From contig MU004238.1 of NCBI GenBank assembly GCA_010405405.1, positions 2,060,374 through 2,124,373 on the forward strand: 64,000 nt of DNA, in the 5' to 3' direction. The translations under genes were made by a program, and so were the position numbers. Positions 10,901 to 23,815 of this stretch are shown in pieces; within the stretch, counting starts at the first letter, position 1; each line of letters starts with the position of its first letter. Source of the DNA: Microthyrium microscopicum. Its lineage: Eukaryota > Ascomycota > Dothideomycetes > Microthyriales > Microthyriaceae. The notes under the pieces were generated by a model. That model was given only the letters and a program-made list of their open reading frames with translations. It had not been told where the DNA came from and searched no databases.

Positions 10901-13310
10901 GGAATTGGGTTGGTATCAAGGATTGTGTTTGGAACGCTCCAGACTGGTATGAGTACCACTACTGACTCAACAGAATAACCCGATACCAACCACTATATTG
11001 CCTTTTCGTGGAGACGCTACATCTCAGAAATGCTACTCTTGATGATTTCCTACAATATCTTGAGCACATACAGAAGGAAGAGGCTTATGTTCAAGACATC
11101 AAAGAGGAACGGCGAATTACCGCGATCTATCGCACGCTGAGCGATATTAAGCCTGAGCTTCCGACTCCATCTCCTGGCAATAGCTCCAGAATAGTTGGCA
11201 CGCTTGTTCTTCAGGCAGAGGCACAAATCGATTCAATCGAAAAAATCAGGTCAGTACCAGAATTGAGCAAATATCTGCATTGGCAGGCTGATCAAGAGGA
11301 CTAACGGCTACAGAAACCATTTCGAGCGGGCAAAACTTATCTACTACCCGCCAAATCGATCATGGCACGCCCCTTCCGACTGTGTATGGGCGGACGATAC
11401 AGTTTCTTTACCGCACAAGGTTTCACTTTCCACCGCCTACAAAGGTCTTACATCGTTTTTTCATAAAACTCTGGCCATACCCAAACCGAGTCTAGATATG
11501 CACATCCTTGCTCTTTGTCAAAAGGCTTTGGAGAATCCTGAAAAGTCGAGGATCTTGGAGGAGATGAGGAACATTTGCGCTCTTCAACCAACAGAAGTCC
11601 TTTTGCGGTCGAAACTGTCTGATTCTAAATTTTTACCAATCAGGAACTGCGCAGGAGATCTAACATGGGCATCAGCCAGCAGTACTTATGCCATTATCGA
11701 TCGACGGGAATATGGCACCGTATTCGCTGGTAAAATATGCCTGCTGGACTTTACTCTAGAGGCAGTCCATTCCTTGCGGCCGTTTCTTTCTGCTCTAGGC
11801 TTACAGTGTCGATACTTGTCAGCCCTTGTGAAGGAGGAAACTAAAGTTCAAGAAGGCCTACTAGATCAATATTTTACAAATGATCTCAGGCAGAAAGCAT
11901 ATGCAATTTGCCGGTAGAGTCCCAAATTCTCTGCTTATTTGAGAAGTACCTTACTAATTTTCACAGATACGCTGTGCATTTCGGAAGTGCGGATCCAGTC
12001 TCTACATACGATCTACTCCAAAATCTGGAAGTATACACCAGTGATGGAATCTCTAAGGTCGTTTCAATCACGCAACTTGGTCCGCCCATATCTGTTTCAG
12101 TAAGCACTGCATATTGTCATTTGAGTTCAACAGACAATCAGATGAAAGTTTATATTCCCCGAAACCTCAACAATCAACACATAAGTCTTTGCAGAACCCT
12201 TCCTACACTGCTTCTCAAGCACTTCGGTATAGAAGATACCAAAACTGGGGCGCAGCTTGGTGCAATCATCACTGCCAGAAGCTTGGTTAACGTGGACTGT
12301 ATTCTCGAAGAAGACGGCATTATCGACGTACCAGGGGTAGTGCGTGAGCAAACTGATCAAGAAAGTGACTCTTCGAATGATGCCAATCTGGTAGACATCA
12401 ATGTTTTTACCCCTGAACGGCCCTCGACAACGGGATATAACTCCTCAGGTCGAGGGTATTTTGCAAGTCCAGGCTCTGAGCCTAGAAGAAGCAGCAGCAC
12501 CAGTAACGATCCGTTCTTGACACCAGCCACTTCCGTTTCAAGCCATTCACCACTTCCGCCAGATCGCCAGGATTTGTATGGAAAGCTTATTGACATGGTG
12601 ATTAAGCAAGCAGATAGAGTAGAAGGACTTCCTAAGAAAGGGGACCTCAGGGCGACATCGCTGGAAACCGAGCTTGGCTTTACTTCCGAGCGTGCACTTT
12701 ATTCTGCTGTGCAAGGAGAGTACAAATTCAAGACTGGGGCTGCTGGTGAACTATTTGTGAATGAGTCCCATCTCTTTTCAGTTTTGACTTGGTTTGCTAA
12801 TTTTGAAAGGTCTACGAAATCCTCAGCAGGCTCGAGCTTCCAGGCTTCAGTCTTGACAACTGGCAGAGTACCATCCGCCATCGAGTAAATGTTCACGACA
12901 AATATCGGGATCTTGTTAGGTGGAGCGGCAGGGAGACTGCAGATATCGTGTACCGAGACGAAGCAAACAAACTAACAGCTATGCTCATTTCCAAAGGATA
13001 TCTATCAAGAGAAAAATGGGTGGATCGTACTCCAACATACTACCTGGAGGTAAAGACAACGACGGGACCTCTGGAGCAACCTTTCTTTTGCAGTCAAAAC
13101 CAGTACGATAGGATGGAGAAGCTTGAACTTAGCGAGGATCGAATTGATGGAGAAATCTACCTGATTGTGAGAGTATTTAGTTCGGGGGAAACTAGGATGG
13201 GTTTGAAATTGTATCTGGATCCTGCAACTCTTCGCAAGAAGCATGAGTTGACGTTTGTGTCAGATCGGTATGCTGTGACTCCATTACGGGAAGTAGACCG
13301 GTACTTGTAG
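7998..13310 (+). CDS. Large GHKL ATPase / DUF3883 protein (sacsin, NO VEIN type), one in-frame TGA
   Basis: Seven exons can be set: 7998-8167, 8224-9037, 9074-10794, 10845-11249, 11314-11913, 11967-12756 and 12810-13310, in total 1667 codons including the stop. All six introns are GT-AG with matching phases. The N-terminus is an Hsp90-like ATP-binding fold: N-box ELIQNAEDNN (E72, N76, D79), G1 box DSNEDGF (D103) and G2 box GYIGEKGIGF (130-139). The long middle part has repeated blocks of the type CVWNAPDW and DCVWADDT. The last 167 residues form a DUF3883/NO VEIN C-terminal domain (GRETADIVY, then YYLEVKTTTG), which resembles a nuclease-like fold. A Ser/Pro-rich linker (about 1390-1450) precedes it. 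In exon 4 an in-frame TGA lies at 10963-10965 (codon 942), with normal coding sequence on both sides. Either the gene is recently broken in this strain, or the base is an error or a recoded site. The function in fungi is unknown. Confidence 0.8.
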
Positions 13311-13465
13311 TATTCTTGTATTGACCGATTAGCTTTGATTTTGCACGAGTTACGATATAGTCTCTGGATATTTTGAAGGTACAATAACGGTTTCTAGCTA
13401 AATCAATTGTATTCAACCTTGAACCAAAAAATCAATCGCTTGACATCCCAGCATATGGAATTGAA

Positions 13466-14464
13466 TCAATGAAGTGAATCATGGCTATCCAGCTTAGTAG
13501 TGTTCTCATCCATTATGTGTTGCGCGTTCTGTACAGTATCTTGACGGTGGAGGCCAGGGAGCTCGTCGTTAGCATGTGCTTGTTCATCCAGCTTATCGGC
13601 AATGTTCAGTTGATTGTCAATGTCCTCTTGTCCAGTAGCTTCACTCTTGTCAGCAAAGAGATCCGCTACAGCTCCCTTGCCTATTGTTCTTTGGTAAACA
13701 GCAAAGCTAGTAGCAAACTCTCTATGCGCTCCAACCTTGATAGCCTCGAGGAAAACTGTGGCAAAGTTCTGGCAGTTGTTACTGATCAGATTATATCCTG
13801 GTCTTTTTTCTCTCATCTTATGAATTGTCATTTCGCCTAAAATTGTCTGGTTAAGGGCTATTTTGCAGATACTTGGGATTAAGGAATAGTATTATCTTAC
13901 CTGCATGTCTTAATGCTTCATCGTTGAATCTAGTATGGCCAACTTCAAATGTATGCCAGTCGGCTTTGTTGATCTTCTCGTTGATATAAATCACATCAAG
14001 ATGCTCATCCTACAACAATAGTCAGTTACACAACCCAGTAATGTCAGCTTTTGAGACTTGCCATCCATAGCTCATGGCAGTAATCTCCCACAAGTACTGC
14101 CCAATGCTGTGTTGGGTCTGGATACTTGTTGATCTTCTCCGTAATCATTTTGCCAACTCCAGTCTTTTCAGCGAACCATTTGCCAGCGAAGCCTCCGACC
14201 GGATGCCAGCCGATTTCTACCAATCTTGGATCTCCACTAATGTTTGAGTGGTCGGGGGGAATTACGTTCGGCCTGTGGCCAAGTCCAAGGCCGTGTTCAA
14301 GCTGCAGTTTGCCCTTCAATAGTCCCTGTTTCCTACCAAGGGTCAGCTATCGGATGGAATATTCAACAATCAGAGCCAATGTCTTACAGAAATGTTCCCA
14401 TCCTATCTCGTTTCGATTGCTGTGCCTCCGGAGCCTGATCTTCGACATTGTCCAGCTCTGCCAT
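13466..14464 (-). CDS. LRAT/NlpC-P60-like Cys-His protein
   Basis: Four exons (14464-14388, 14332-14062, 14009-13901, 13836-13466) give 275 residues. Intron 2 begins with GCAAGT, not GT, so it is a GC-AG intron; splicing there restores the frame HELWM-DEHLDVIYINEK. The motif QHWAVLVGDYCHELW (H102) and, about 70 residues later, ISNNCQNFA (C174) follow the His...Cys order of LRAT-type and permuted papain-like (PPPDE/NlpC-P60) folds. Those enzymes are acyltransferases or peptidases that act through the cysteine. The 90 residues after the Cys motif are polar and look disordered. No signal peptide or membrane segment is seen. The gene lies tail to tail with the GHKL/DUF3883 gene, 155 bases away. 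Fold assignment rests on motif order only, so the activity is uncertain. Confidence 0.7.
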
Positions 14465-14852
14465 CGTTGTTTCGGTTGATAACAACTGCTTTTCGGGACA
14501 AGTGCTGTGTGGTGGAATCCCCCTTTAAAACTTGATCCAAAACCTCCAAGGACTCGCGATAACCTCGTGCGGCTGCTATATAGTATTGGCAGCAAAGAAA
14601 TCTTGTTTGATAAAAGTAAGGAATGAACTGAAGTTATCTAAGCGCTGAACAACCATACGCCCAAAGCCAGATCACGTTATCGCAGACCAATCAAAAGCGG
14701 CCATAGACATCGTGGACTGGCAGTGTCTTGAAGATGATATTTGGTGTCTCAGACAAGAGAAAAATTGTGAAGATACTATATACATAAAAGTTATATTTCA
14801 GTCAAAGTGACAGGCATTATTTACAAATCAGTACCATCGAAAACGCCATCGC
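14465..14852. other. Promoter of the LRAT-like gene and 3' flank of TEL1
   Basis: This stretch of 388 bases lies between the start of the LRAT-like gene and the stop of TEL1, both on the minus strand. It must hold the promoter of the first gene. The side near 14740-14810 is AT-rich (ACTATATACATAAAAG), which suits a poly(A) region for a gene reading leftward elsewhere less well than plain spacer. I see no gene. Confidence 0.4.
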
Positions 14853-17800
14853 TTAAGCCCAAGGAGACCAACCTGGATACAGAACTGCCAGATTCTTTTC
14901 ATCTGTCGCCTGCTGTATCAGCTCACTCACAGTTGCCGCAGTGCTCATCACTTTGCTCAACTTTTTCTCCACCACACTCAGCGCCCGCTCAGCCATTCCA
15001 CCATCGTCTTTGGCACCAGATCCGAGAATGTCGCCCATTCCTGATTCCTCGCTCTGCAATCGCTTTGCTCGAAGCGGGTTGACCGTCCAGTTAACGAGAG
15101 GGTCGAATCGGAGGACATTAAGTAGTGTCATTATGCTCTCGCGATCTTCTCGAAGGGCGTCGAGAGTAAACTCACAGCAACGTCGGAAGACACCCTCCGT
15201 CTTGGTAATGCCGAAGCCATCGACGATGTCGCGAGACAGACGGAAAGGCACAACCTCGGGCACTGGTAATACCCGGCCGGCTTCGAAGGCGATTCCAAGA
15301 TCAATGTGAACTGCCTCGCCCGTGGCCTGATCAAGTAGGATGTTGTGGCAGTGGCGATCGCCCAACCCAAGAATGTGACCCAGCATCGAAATGGCAGCCG
15401 TGGAGCGTGTATATGCCAGACGTTTCTCGAACCAAGTATCAGGGTCGACAAAACGTTCCAAAAAGAAGAATCGCATGATTGGCTGGAAATTGGCCATAAC
15501 TTCCCGGAAGACTTTGACTTTGGAACTTTGGTCATTGGTCTGCTGCATGATGCTTTGCAACTTTTCTCGACAGCGGTTCCATGACCAGTCTGACGGGCGA
15601 TACTTTACGTGGGCCGGTTGCAGATAGTCGCTCAAGGGAATGGTGTTAGGCACAAATTCTATGATTCCCGAGTTTCCACTCAAGGGCAAAACTTTGTACG
15701 TCCGAATGTGCATCTTGCGTTGCCGAGTTGCCGGGTGATTCTTGAGTAGTTGGCTGACTTGCTCAAAGACTTGCTCCATGATAGCATCTTGTCGGAGATC
15801 ATCGTTACCAGCTTTGTACTGCGATAAGTTAGTTTCTACTCCTTGTGTTTGTGAAAGGGACCTACCAATTGCTTATAGTTCTGGCCATTACTCGCAATTG
15901 CAGTCAAGATCTTCGGGGCACTGATACCGGAGGCAATTGTCATTTTGGGCTTGAATCCAATGGTAATCGGCACATTCGTGTAGTCAGCCTCTTTGTTGAG
16001 AGGTATATCCATGGTTGCAGGCGGTACTCGCAAGTTCTGTATCTTCCCAGCCATGGTCGCAGATGGTGATATCCGATTGATATCGACTTCCTTACCGACA
16101 GAGAGCTTGCTGCCAGTGTAGGTAGCCAAAGCGTGATACATGGTGTTTGCCTGCCAAAATCGATTCCAGAGGTCCTTAGCTCCAGACTTCGTTTTCATCG
16201 CATCTGCAATAGTCTTGGTTGCGTTCTTTCGCGATGCACCAGATGCGTCCGTTTGATGGGTGTTGTTCAATGTCGCAAAGATGTGGTGCAAAGAGTGATA
16301 CGGGTGCTTCAGACAGATACCATAGATCAAATTCTTCAGCGTTTTCTGAAAGTCACTCTTGTCTTCCTGGAGAAGCGATGACAGCTGATTCATCAGAACT
16401 GCCAGCTTGTGACTTGGAACATGGAGGACATGCTCGGCGACAATATCATTGGTGGATTGCAAGTTGGAGTACTCGAGCCAAATCGAGAAGAAGCGCAGAA
16501 CATCGTTGTCATTCTGATCCCAAGCAGCAAGAGAACGAAGGTAATTTTCGATGCACTGCTTGATCAATGTATCGCGTGCAGCTGTCATACGATCGGATTC
16601 TTCACGATCGAGGCCGTACCAACGCTGGGCTAGTTTAGCCTCCTTGTTGAGCTTCGCATGCTCGTTCTTATCTTTGGAGGCTTTTATCATGTTCCGATAG
16701 GCCTCAACCTCCTTCTTGCGCTTTTCCTTAGCTTCAGTAATGCGTTTGGACTCCTCCATTACATCTGGGTTGTGAAGTTGTCGGTCACAGAAGGCTGCAA
16801 ATTCATGAAGAACGCGACCGGCTTGCTCGCCACGGAAGTTCTTTTTCAAACCTTCAAGAGCAGGCGTCATGTACTTTTCTGTGATTTGGGCTGAGTTTTC
16901 AAGTCTTGCTTCGCCAATGTGGTGTCCCTAGACCCGTCAGTTTGACTCCTACAATGAGATTAGAACAGCTTACCAGCTTTGCCAGAATTGTTGCCTTTTT
17001 GCATGACAACTTTGAATCAGATTTCGGTCCTTTTTGAGAAATCAAGGCCTCCAGCATGTGAACTGATGTAGTCTGTTCTCCTTGAGACCACAGTATGTCG
17101 GCGACAACCTCTTGAACATCAAGCTCGACGTCAATACCAGCCTCCTTGCAGATGGGGACAAGGTCGGTCAGGTAATTGGCGGATGCAAGCAATCCGTTGT
17201 TGACGTTCCGTTTCATAGACAGCCGGGTAGAATGCAAAAGCGAATGGACTTGATGGCTTCTCGCATCGGTTTGAGGTACATGTAAGAGAGCTTGTAGTCC
17301 AGGATTGCCACTGAGGACATTGAACAGCGTTTCTCTTGAAGACTGCAACGCAGAGAATGACTCTGATCTGATTGATGTTAGTGGTTTCCCAAGTGATTAA
17401 TATTTAGACTTACTGAGCTGTTGACATGAGAGAATCTCGCTCGATCATTCTATTTCTGGCCTCAACAAGGTCTGCAACGCTACGACTACTAATGACCTCG
17501 TCAATCTCAGCCAATACTCCAAGCGTCCTAAAGGAAGCTTGCAGCACTCTTGGGTCGAGTCCGGGTTTTAGCGCAGCTCTCATGACGGAGACAATACTTG
17601 AATCAATCCGACTCTTCACGACAGGCGCCTCTGTAGTCGCGCTGAGGCCCTGGAATACTTTGAAAAGCATCGCTGGCTCAGAAGTTGAAGTTTCTGGAGC
17701 ACGTATGTCCCATTGTTCCAGCTTGCGAGCTGTCTGGAGGGCATCGTCAAGTACGTTACTTCCCTGACCGTTGGCTCGATAGCTCGATAGCAAGGCGTGG

Positions 17801-20800
17801 CTGACACTGTTAAGATTCAGTCTGGAGAGTGCTTGTATAATGCCAGAGGTATCCTGAGTTGTCGCCGGCTGCAGTCGTATATCACTATCTAGCCGTGCGC
17901 TGTGGAACAACAAGGCCTGGTAGCCATTCTTCTCGTAATCGAGCCGCTGGACGACAGAGGCGAGAGAGTTGCTCTGGTGGACACCATAGAAAGCATCTGG
18001 CTCATCGATACTTGAATATATGTTCAGAAGTAGATCGTTGGGTAGGGCAATTGGGGCCAGATCTGATCTATTTTGCGAGGTTGACCGTCGTTGAGAAGTT
18101 GACTGGCCTGTTACGGCTGTAGCTGTTTCGGCGAAAAGCAGTGCCGATGTAAACAGACCACATATTTCCGCGGCACGAGCTGTCTCTGTGAGGTTGAGAT
18201 TCAGCCATACCTCCAGCGGATTGCCAGGCGTGGCTTCTGGATGGGGTCGTTGTCGCAAGTATAAGACCACTTCAATGAGGGACTTCGTGTGTGGTATCGT
18301 TTCAGGGGTAACACTGACAAAGATTTTTGAAATTGCCTGCGACAAAATTGTTCGATTCGACGGTCCTTTGAAGAGAAAGTCCTCAAACAGCATCAGGTGG
18401 ATGATTGGCGCTAGTAGCTCAGTGGCCAAGCCATGAATGCCAAATAGTGGTCTAGCCAAGGCGCGAAGGAAGGTACCTTTGGTGGATTTGACGAGTGAGA
18501 TAGCAAGTGTTCTCACCCATTCCTCTGCGTTGGTAGTGTGCGGTGTCAGAGCGACATGAAGTGGCTTGTTGGGCATCTCGGAAAGAGCAACGGTTGGAGC
18601 AGGTGCCTCCATCCTGAGTGCTCCAATCAATTGACCCGGAATCTCCATTTCTAGTCCTTTGATAGACGCTGGCTTGCTTATGAGATCCCTTAATGCGTCT
18701 TCCGCGAGGCCTACATCATTTCTATTCGGGCTAATAAGCAATCGACATAGAACTTGTAAAATGACGACCTTAGAACCTCTAGCTGCATCATCACCATCCC
18801 GATCTTCCCAGCCGTCATCCAGGGCCGCAACCTCGTTCAACTTTGATTTCGCTTTATAGGACCATTCGGAGGAATTGTGCGCTCGGCCCAAGATCCGTCC
18901 AGCCCAGGTGACGTACGAGTCCGGGATGGACGTTAAATTCTGGCAGCTGCGGAGGACTGTAGTCGCATACTTCGCCGACTCTGTTTCCGAGCCAAGGAGG
19001 TCATCACGGAAAGAAGTGGGAGGATCGAACTTTTCGCAAAATAGAGATAACGAAAGCTGTTGAACAGGATCGCTGAGAAGGAAATGGTTGAGATCATCCC
19101 GGGAGAGAAGCTGTTTGAGGAGTTGGCTTTCAGGCGTTCCTTTGGACGCGTTGGCATCAGACTGAGCCCCAACGACGGCGTCCATCAAAGCCTTGAATGA
19201 GCTCAGGTACGGGCTCAAATCTTCCTGTCGGCAAATGCGGCTTTCATAATCTTTGCGCCAATCACGAACAAGCCACTCTCGAAACTCTCTGGCCTTGCTT
19301 AGTGTGGCCTGGTGGTCGCTCTCCTGAGTAGTACTGTCCTGTTTTGACAAGGCAAACTTTCGCATGGAGACGAGTGTAGATAGAAGAAAGCCTGAAACGA
19401 ATGGCAAACTCACAGTCAGATATGGCAGACCAGACTGAAGTAGATATTGAGTGATACCAATTGCGTCAGTTGCACAATGCTGATCTGTCAACAGGGGGCG
19501 CAGTGCATGCAATGCCATCTCGAGAGGATACCCAGAGTAGACACTTGGGCCAGATATCGCAATCAATATTCGTATCTTGCGGAGGAATATGCATGCGTGC
19601 AGTGATCCAAGCGACTTGTGTAACTTTTGCAAAAGAGTACGTAAAACATAAACAAACAGAGGCGGTTTCCAGAAGGAATCGAAGGTCCTTCCTGTCCGCC
19701 GAGAAAGTCTTAAGAGATCTCCTACCAGTGACACTCCGGAGAATGCAGGTTGTTGCTCAGGGGGTAGGACAAGAGTGGATGCACTCAAGCGATTCATCTC
19801 TTCCAAGGCCTTCAAAGCATATGTAAGATCGACTTTTTTCTCGCCTGCCATGACTCTTATGAGTGTTTTTTCTGTATGGATATTCACTGTCGAGAACAAT
19901 ATCGCCAGTATTTGTGGACAGTGTATATCAAGAAGCTTGACATACTCTTTCTCCCCAATAGTATGTTTGAGACGAGCTTCACGAGCTCGGGCTTTTTGGC
20001 CAGCTAGGTTCGCTTCTGCTGAGTCCTTTGCAAAGCAATAAGCTGCAGCTCGTGCAAACGCGGCAGCGGCCAGACTCGCCACCGGCGCTCCTAAATGCTG
20101 CGAAAGTTTTGTGAAATTGTTGTCGGAGGATGACATAAATGCCTGAGCGACGACTTCATCTTCAACGTCTTTCAGAAGGTCGTTGAGGGACCCATACTTG
20201 AACATTGAAAACGGGATGTCGTCAACAGGCGCATCCGATAGCCAAGTATAAAGTATTTGGGGGGCAAAGAGCCGGAAAAGTTCCATCTCGTCGTGTAATG
20301 ACAGGTGATGAGCTATTTGTTTGCCGCAAAATGCTGCGAACTTCGCTTGGGTTTCAAGCTTGCCGGCAGTCTCGAAGATGTGGTATAGACCTCGACGCTG
20401 TAAAGTAGGCCAGGATGCTGCAAGACGAGAAAATATATATAAGCGCATTGCATTTTGCTCAACTTTTTCGTCCTTCTCGAGGGGCAGTCCCTTAAATATG
20501 GTATCGAAAACTTCTTCATGCCGATCTAAAGTGAAGTGATTGAACAGCTCAGTGATCCGTTGCGCTGCGTAGTGCTGGGTCAGAGGAACTTGAGCAAGAA
20601 GACCAATTATGGTCTTGCTCATTGCTGCTGTTTGTGGGGTTTTCCAATCCGGCCCTTGGACTTGCAGAATTTTGAATGCGAGCGCAGCTATTTTGGTCTT
20701 GACATAACAGGAAACCAAATTCGCGGGCATGTACTTGTTGACAAAGAGCTCGTACATTCTAATGGCCATCCCACTGAGTTCACTGTCTTCATTGGAGGTC

Positions 20801-23800
20801 CATTGCTCGGCTGAGAGTGCCAGCACGTCCAAGCAAGCTGACAGACCCGTTTCATGTCGCTCGAAGTCGTAATCGCCGAAGAAACACTCAGTGACGCATT
20901 GCAATATATCAAGCAGGTCTTGCTCGTTGAAGCCGACTGGACTCTGGAGAAGTAGCAGAACTGAGTGCCAACTAAGACAAAGCTCTTCCGGAGAGAGTTC
21001 TAGGAGACAATTAATGAGTTTGGCCCCATTCCCAGTCATAGCCATTTCTTGATCATTCTGCAGTGTAGAAACGGCCAAAAGCAGGTACGTCTTGATTGAG
21101 CACCTAAACGAAGAAACGTCGTACATGGTCGCAACGTGATCTCGCTGTGAGGACATTCTAGTCGTCGCGGTGTTATGCTGGCTGGCTTGTGACTCAAACC
21201 CGTCATCTACATCCATGAGGTCTAAAGACTCCTTGGAACCATTCTCTAATGCTCCAGAGTTTTTTCCCTGGAAGGCGCGTGAGAGCATCATTGTAAATTG
21301 ATATTTGGTGACGTCCAAACGCGTTGTGCCGTTCGAACATAGCATCAGCTGCGATTGAGGAAGCATACTTGATATGCAAAGCAAGACAGCGTCTACCTTT
21401 GCCGGCTCAACTTCAGGGCGAACTATGAAAGATACAAGTCGTGTAGAGAGCTCTTTGGCAAGAGAGAGTAGCTCATTTAGTCGCGATCTGTCCGGATCCA
21501 GGCAGCAAGAACAAATTCGATCAATTGTGAGACATTGATTCGTCAGTAAGCGTAAGATGACGGCCGTGACACCTTGAAGGCGTTCCTTGGTTAGTTCCTT
21601 GAACTTTTCCAGGCATCGCGTAGTCTCAGCCACGCAAAAGTCTAGGACTAAGGCATCTATATAGCGATCAGTTCGCGGACACAGTGAAGTTTCGCCCGTT
21701 TTAGATGAAAGGGTTTTGTGCGGGCGAAGGTGTTCAGTAGGATCTTGGAAGAGCAAGAGGTATTCGGCCAGCTCCTGGACCTCCAGTTGACGTAGCCAGG
21801 TCTGAACAACGGGACCACGAGGAAAAGTGATCAGGTTCTCCATTTCGCAGTCAAATTCATGACCAGTACAGAAAGCCACAAAACGTAAAAGGTAAAAACT
21901 GTCCACGTTGGAAGCCAATTCCGATGAATGAAGACGGTCCTCGAAGGCACTTGGCGTCCATTTAGTGAATAGCCATCGTACCAATTTCTCAGACAATCCG
22001 TTCATCATATTCGAGTTCTGAAGCATCTTTCGTCGAACCAACGTGATCCAGAACGACACACTCGATTCTGCCAGAACAGCAGGACCAGTAATCTCTAGCA
22101 ACTGAAGCATATTATCCAGAGACTGAGAAATTGAGGAGAATGGAACTAGTTCAAGATCGAGAAGAACTCTCAAGAGATGACAAGCTGCTCTACTGGTGCG
22201 AAGACTGGACACTGCACCAGAGGCAACTTGCCATACTTGCAACCAGACTGAACTCAGGTTTGACGCTGTAGATGATGTCTGAAATGAGCAATTAACAAGG
22301 AGTAGAAAAGCCCAAGATGATATGGTTGGATTAGAACCAGCGCTCCAGTCGACGGCAAACATCATCACTTTTTCCAAGACCTCTGAGGAGAGAGCCCGGG
22401 TCGTGACCATGAGCGATAAAATTTGTAAAGTGGAAATACGACATTGACTGGTAGAGGATGAATTCACCTGCAAAAATTCGTCGAGATGAGTGGTGATGCG
22501 CAGTCGCTTATGATGTCGGCTGTCTGGCAAAGAACTTCGCGTTTCAGATGCAAGTCGACTTTTGTCAAGCATGGATGTATAGAATCCAATGAAGTACGCA
22601 AGCGTCCAGTGGTTTTCGGCATCATCATGTGCTGGTTTGATATCGAAGCCAATTGCTCCGGGTAAGTGCTGATGAGGAGCTCTCGAATGGAAATCTAGAA
22701 GTACATCGTCTAGATGTAATTGATCATTTCCGCGGCGTTGGCTATAATCATCATACAAAGTCCGAGCAAAGAGATCGAGATCGGATTTGAATTCGTCGTC
22801 AGCACCTTGCAGAATTTCTTGAGCGACGTGGAGTCTTGTCAAGATGAGAAACATGAGGATCTCTTGCTTCAGCTGAGTAGTCTTGTACACCCATAATTGA
22901 TTGGCTATTGGAATGACTTTCTTAATAATCTCGATCGTTGCAGAGACACTGGTCTGGATGGTTCTTGCGATAATGAGATTGACAGTAGCAATGACATCTC
23001 GATGTGCTCCGGAATGGGATGTTGTGACACGTGAATATTGAAGGAGCGTGTGAAGTGTTCTTGGGATCTCCTGGCCAGTAAGGGCATTAGGGGCTTGGTA
23101 TAGTAATCGTATACAAGCAACCAAGTCATCATCGCGTGCGCGAGCGGTTCCTGGTTTCTCGCCATTCGCTATGAATGTTGATCTAGCGCTGGAGCGTCCG
23201 GTGCTACGAAGGCTCAGCACAAGCGACTCCCGTTCCTGAGATGATCCTTGTGCAGACTCGAGAGCACTCAAACAGAACTCAAGGTATTTGGACCAGTCTC
23301 CTCTGATATGTTCAACATGGGGCTGATATTCGAAGATCACTTTCATAGAATGGAAAAAGCCACTTGCCAGTGGTTCGAAAAATCCATCAGTGGTGACTGT
23401 CATGAAATGGACAAGCTGATCCAGAATCCCCTTGGCAGTTCTGATTCCAATTCTCGACACCGCCACCTCCGTGACATGTCGTATCGCTACAGCGTAGCTC
23501 CCGAGTTTGCCTTCCGCGGTACTTTGATGCGCTGCAGTTTTGGCACGCTGAAAACTGGCTTTATCTTTCTCCACCATGTCAAACAATTTCTCATATATCG
23601 CTTGCCAATGCTTGTCCTTGAGTTCTGAAAGATTAGTACTACTCAAGCCCAGGAAGTGCTTCAAAGTGTCAAGCGCATCCTTCCGGTCTACAACTCTGGA
23701 TGAGCTGGCGATTTGACCTGAGCTGGTCGTTAGTCGAGCCGCCCTTCAAAAAGCCTAGCCCAAGCATACCGATCAGTTCTTGGAGAGAGTCGAATGTCTC

Positions 23801-23815
23801 GTTGTCGATTGCCAT
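14853..23815 (-). CDS. TEL1: Tel1/ATM serine-threonine protein kinase
   Basis: Five exons (23815-23770, 23717-17414, 17367-16974, 16927-15866, 15818-14853) give 2923 residues. This is the PI3K-like kinase that senses DNA double-strand breaks through the Mre11-Rad50-Nbs1/Xrs2 complex and keeps telomeres (family knowledge). The N-terminus carries a TAN-like stretch ([16 protein letters not shown]). Most of the chain is helical HEAT-type repeats, followed by FAT. The kinase domain includes [16 protein letters not shown] in the ATP-binding lobe, [13 protein letters not shown] as catalytic loop (D about 2756) and HIDLGIAFE as the DFG equivalent. [17 protein letters not shown] is the ATM/Tel1 form rather than the ATR/Mec1 form. 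The last residues [16 protein letters not shown] form FATC. Length fits fungal Tel1. The start [11 protein letters not shown] is the only ATG that splices in frame to exon 2. It shares its promoter region with NUP192. Confidence 0.95.
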
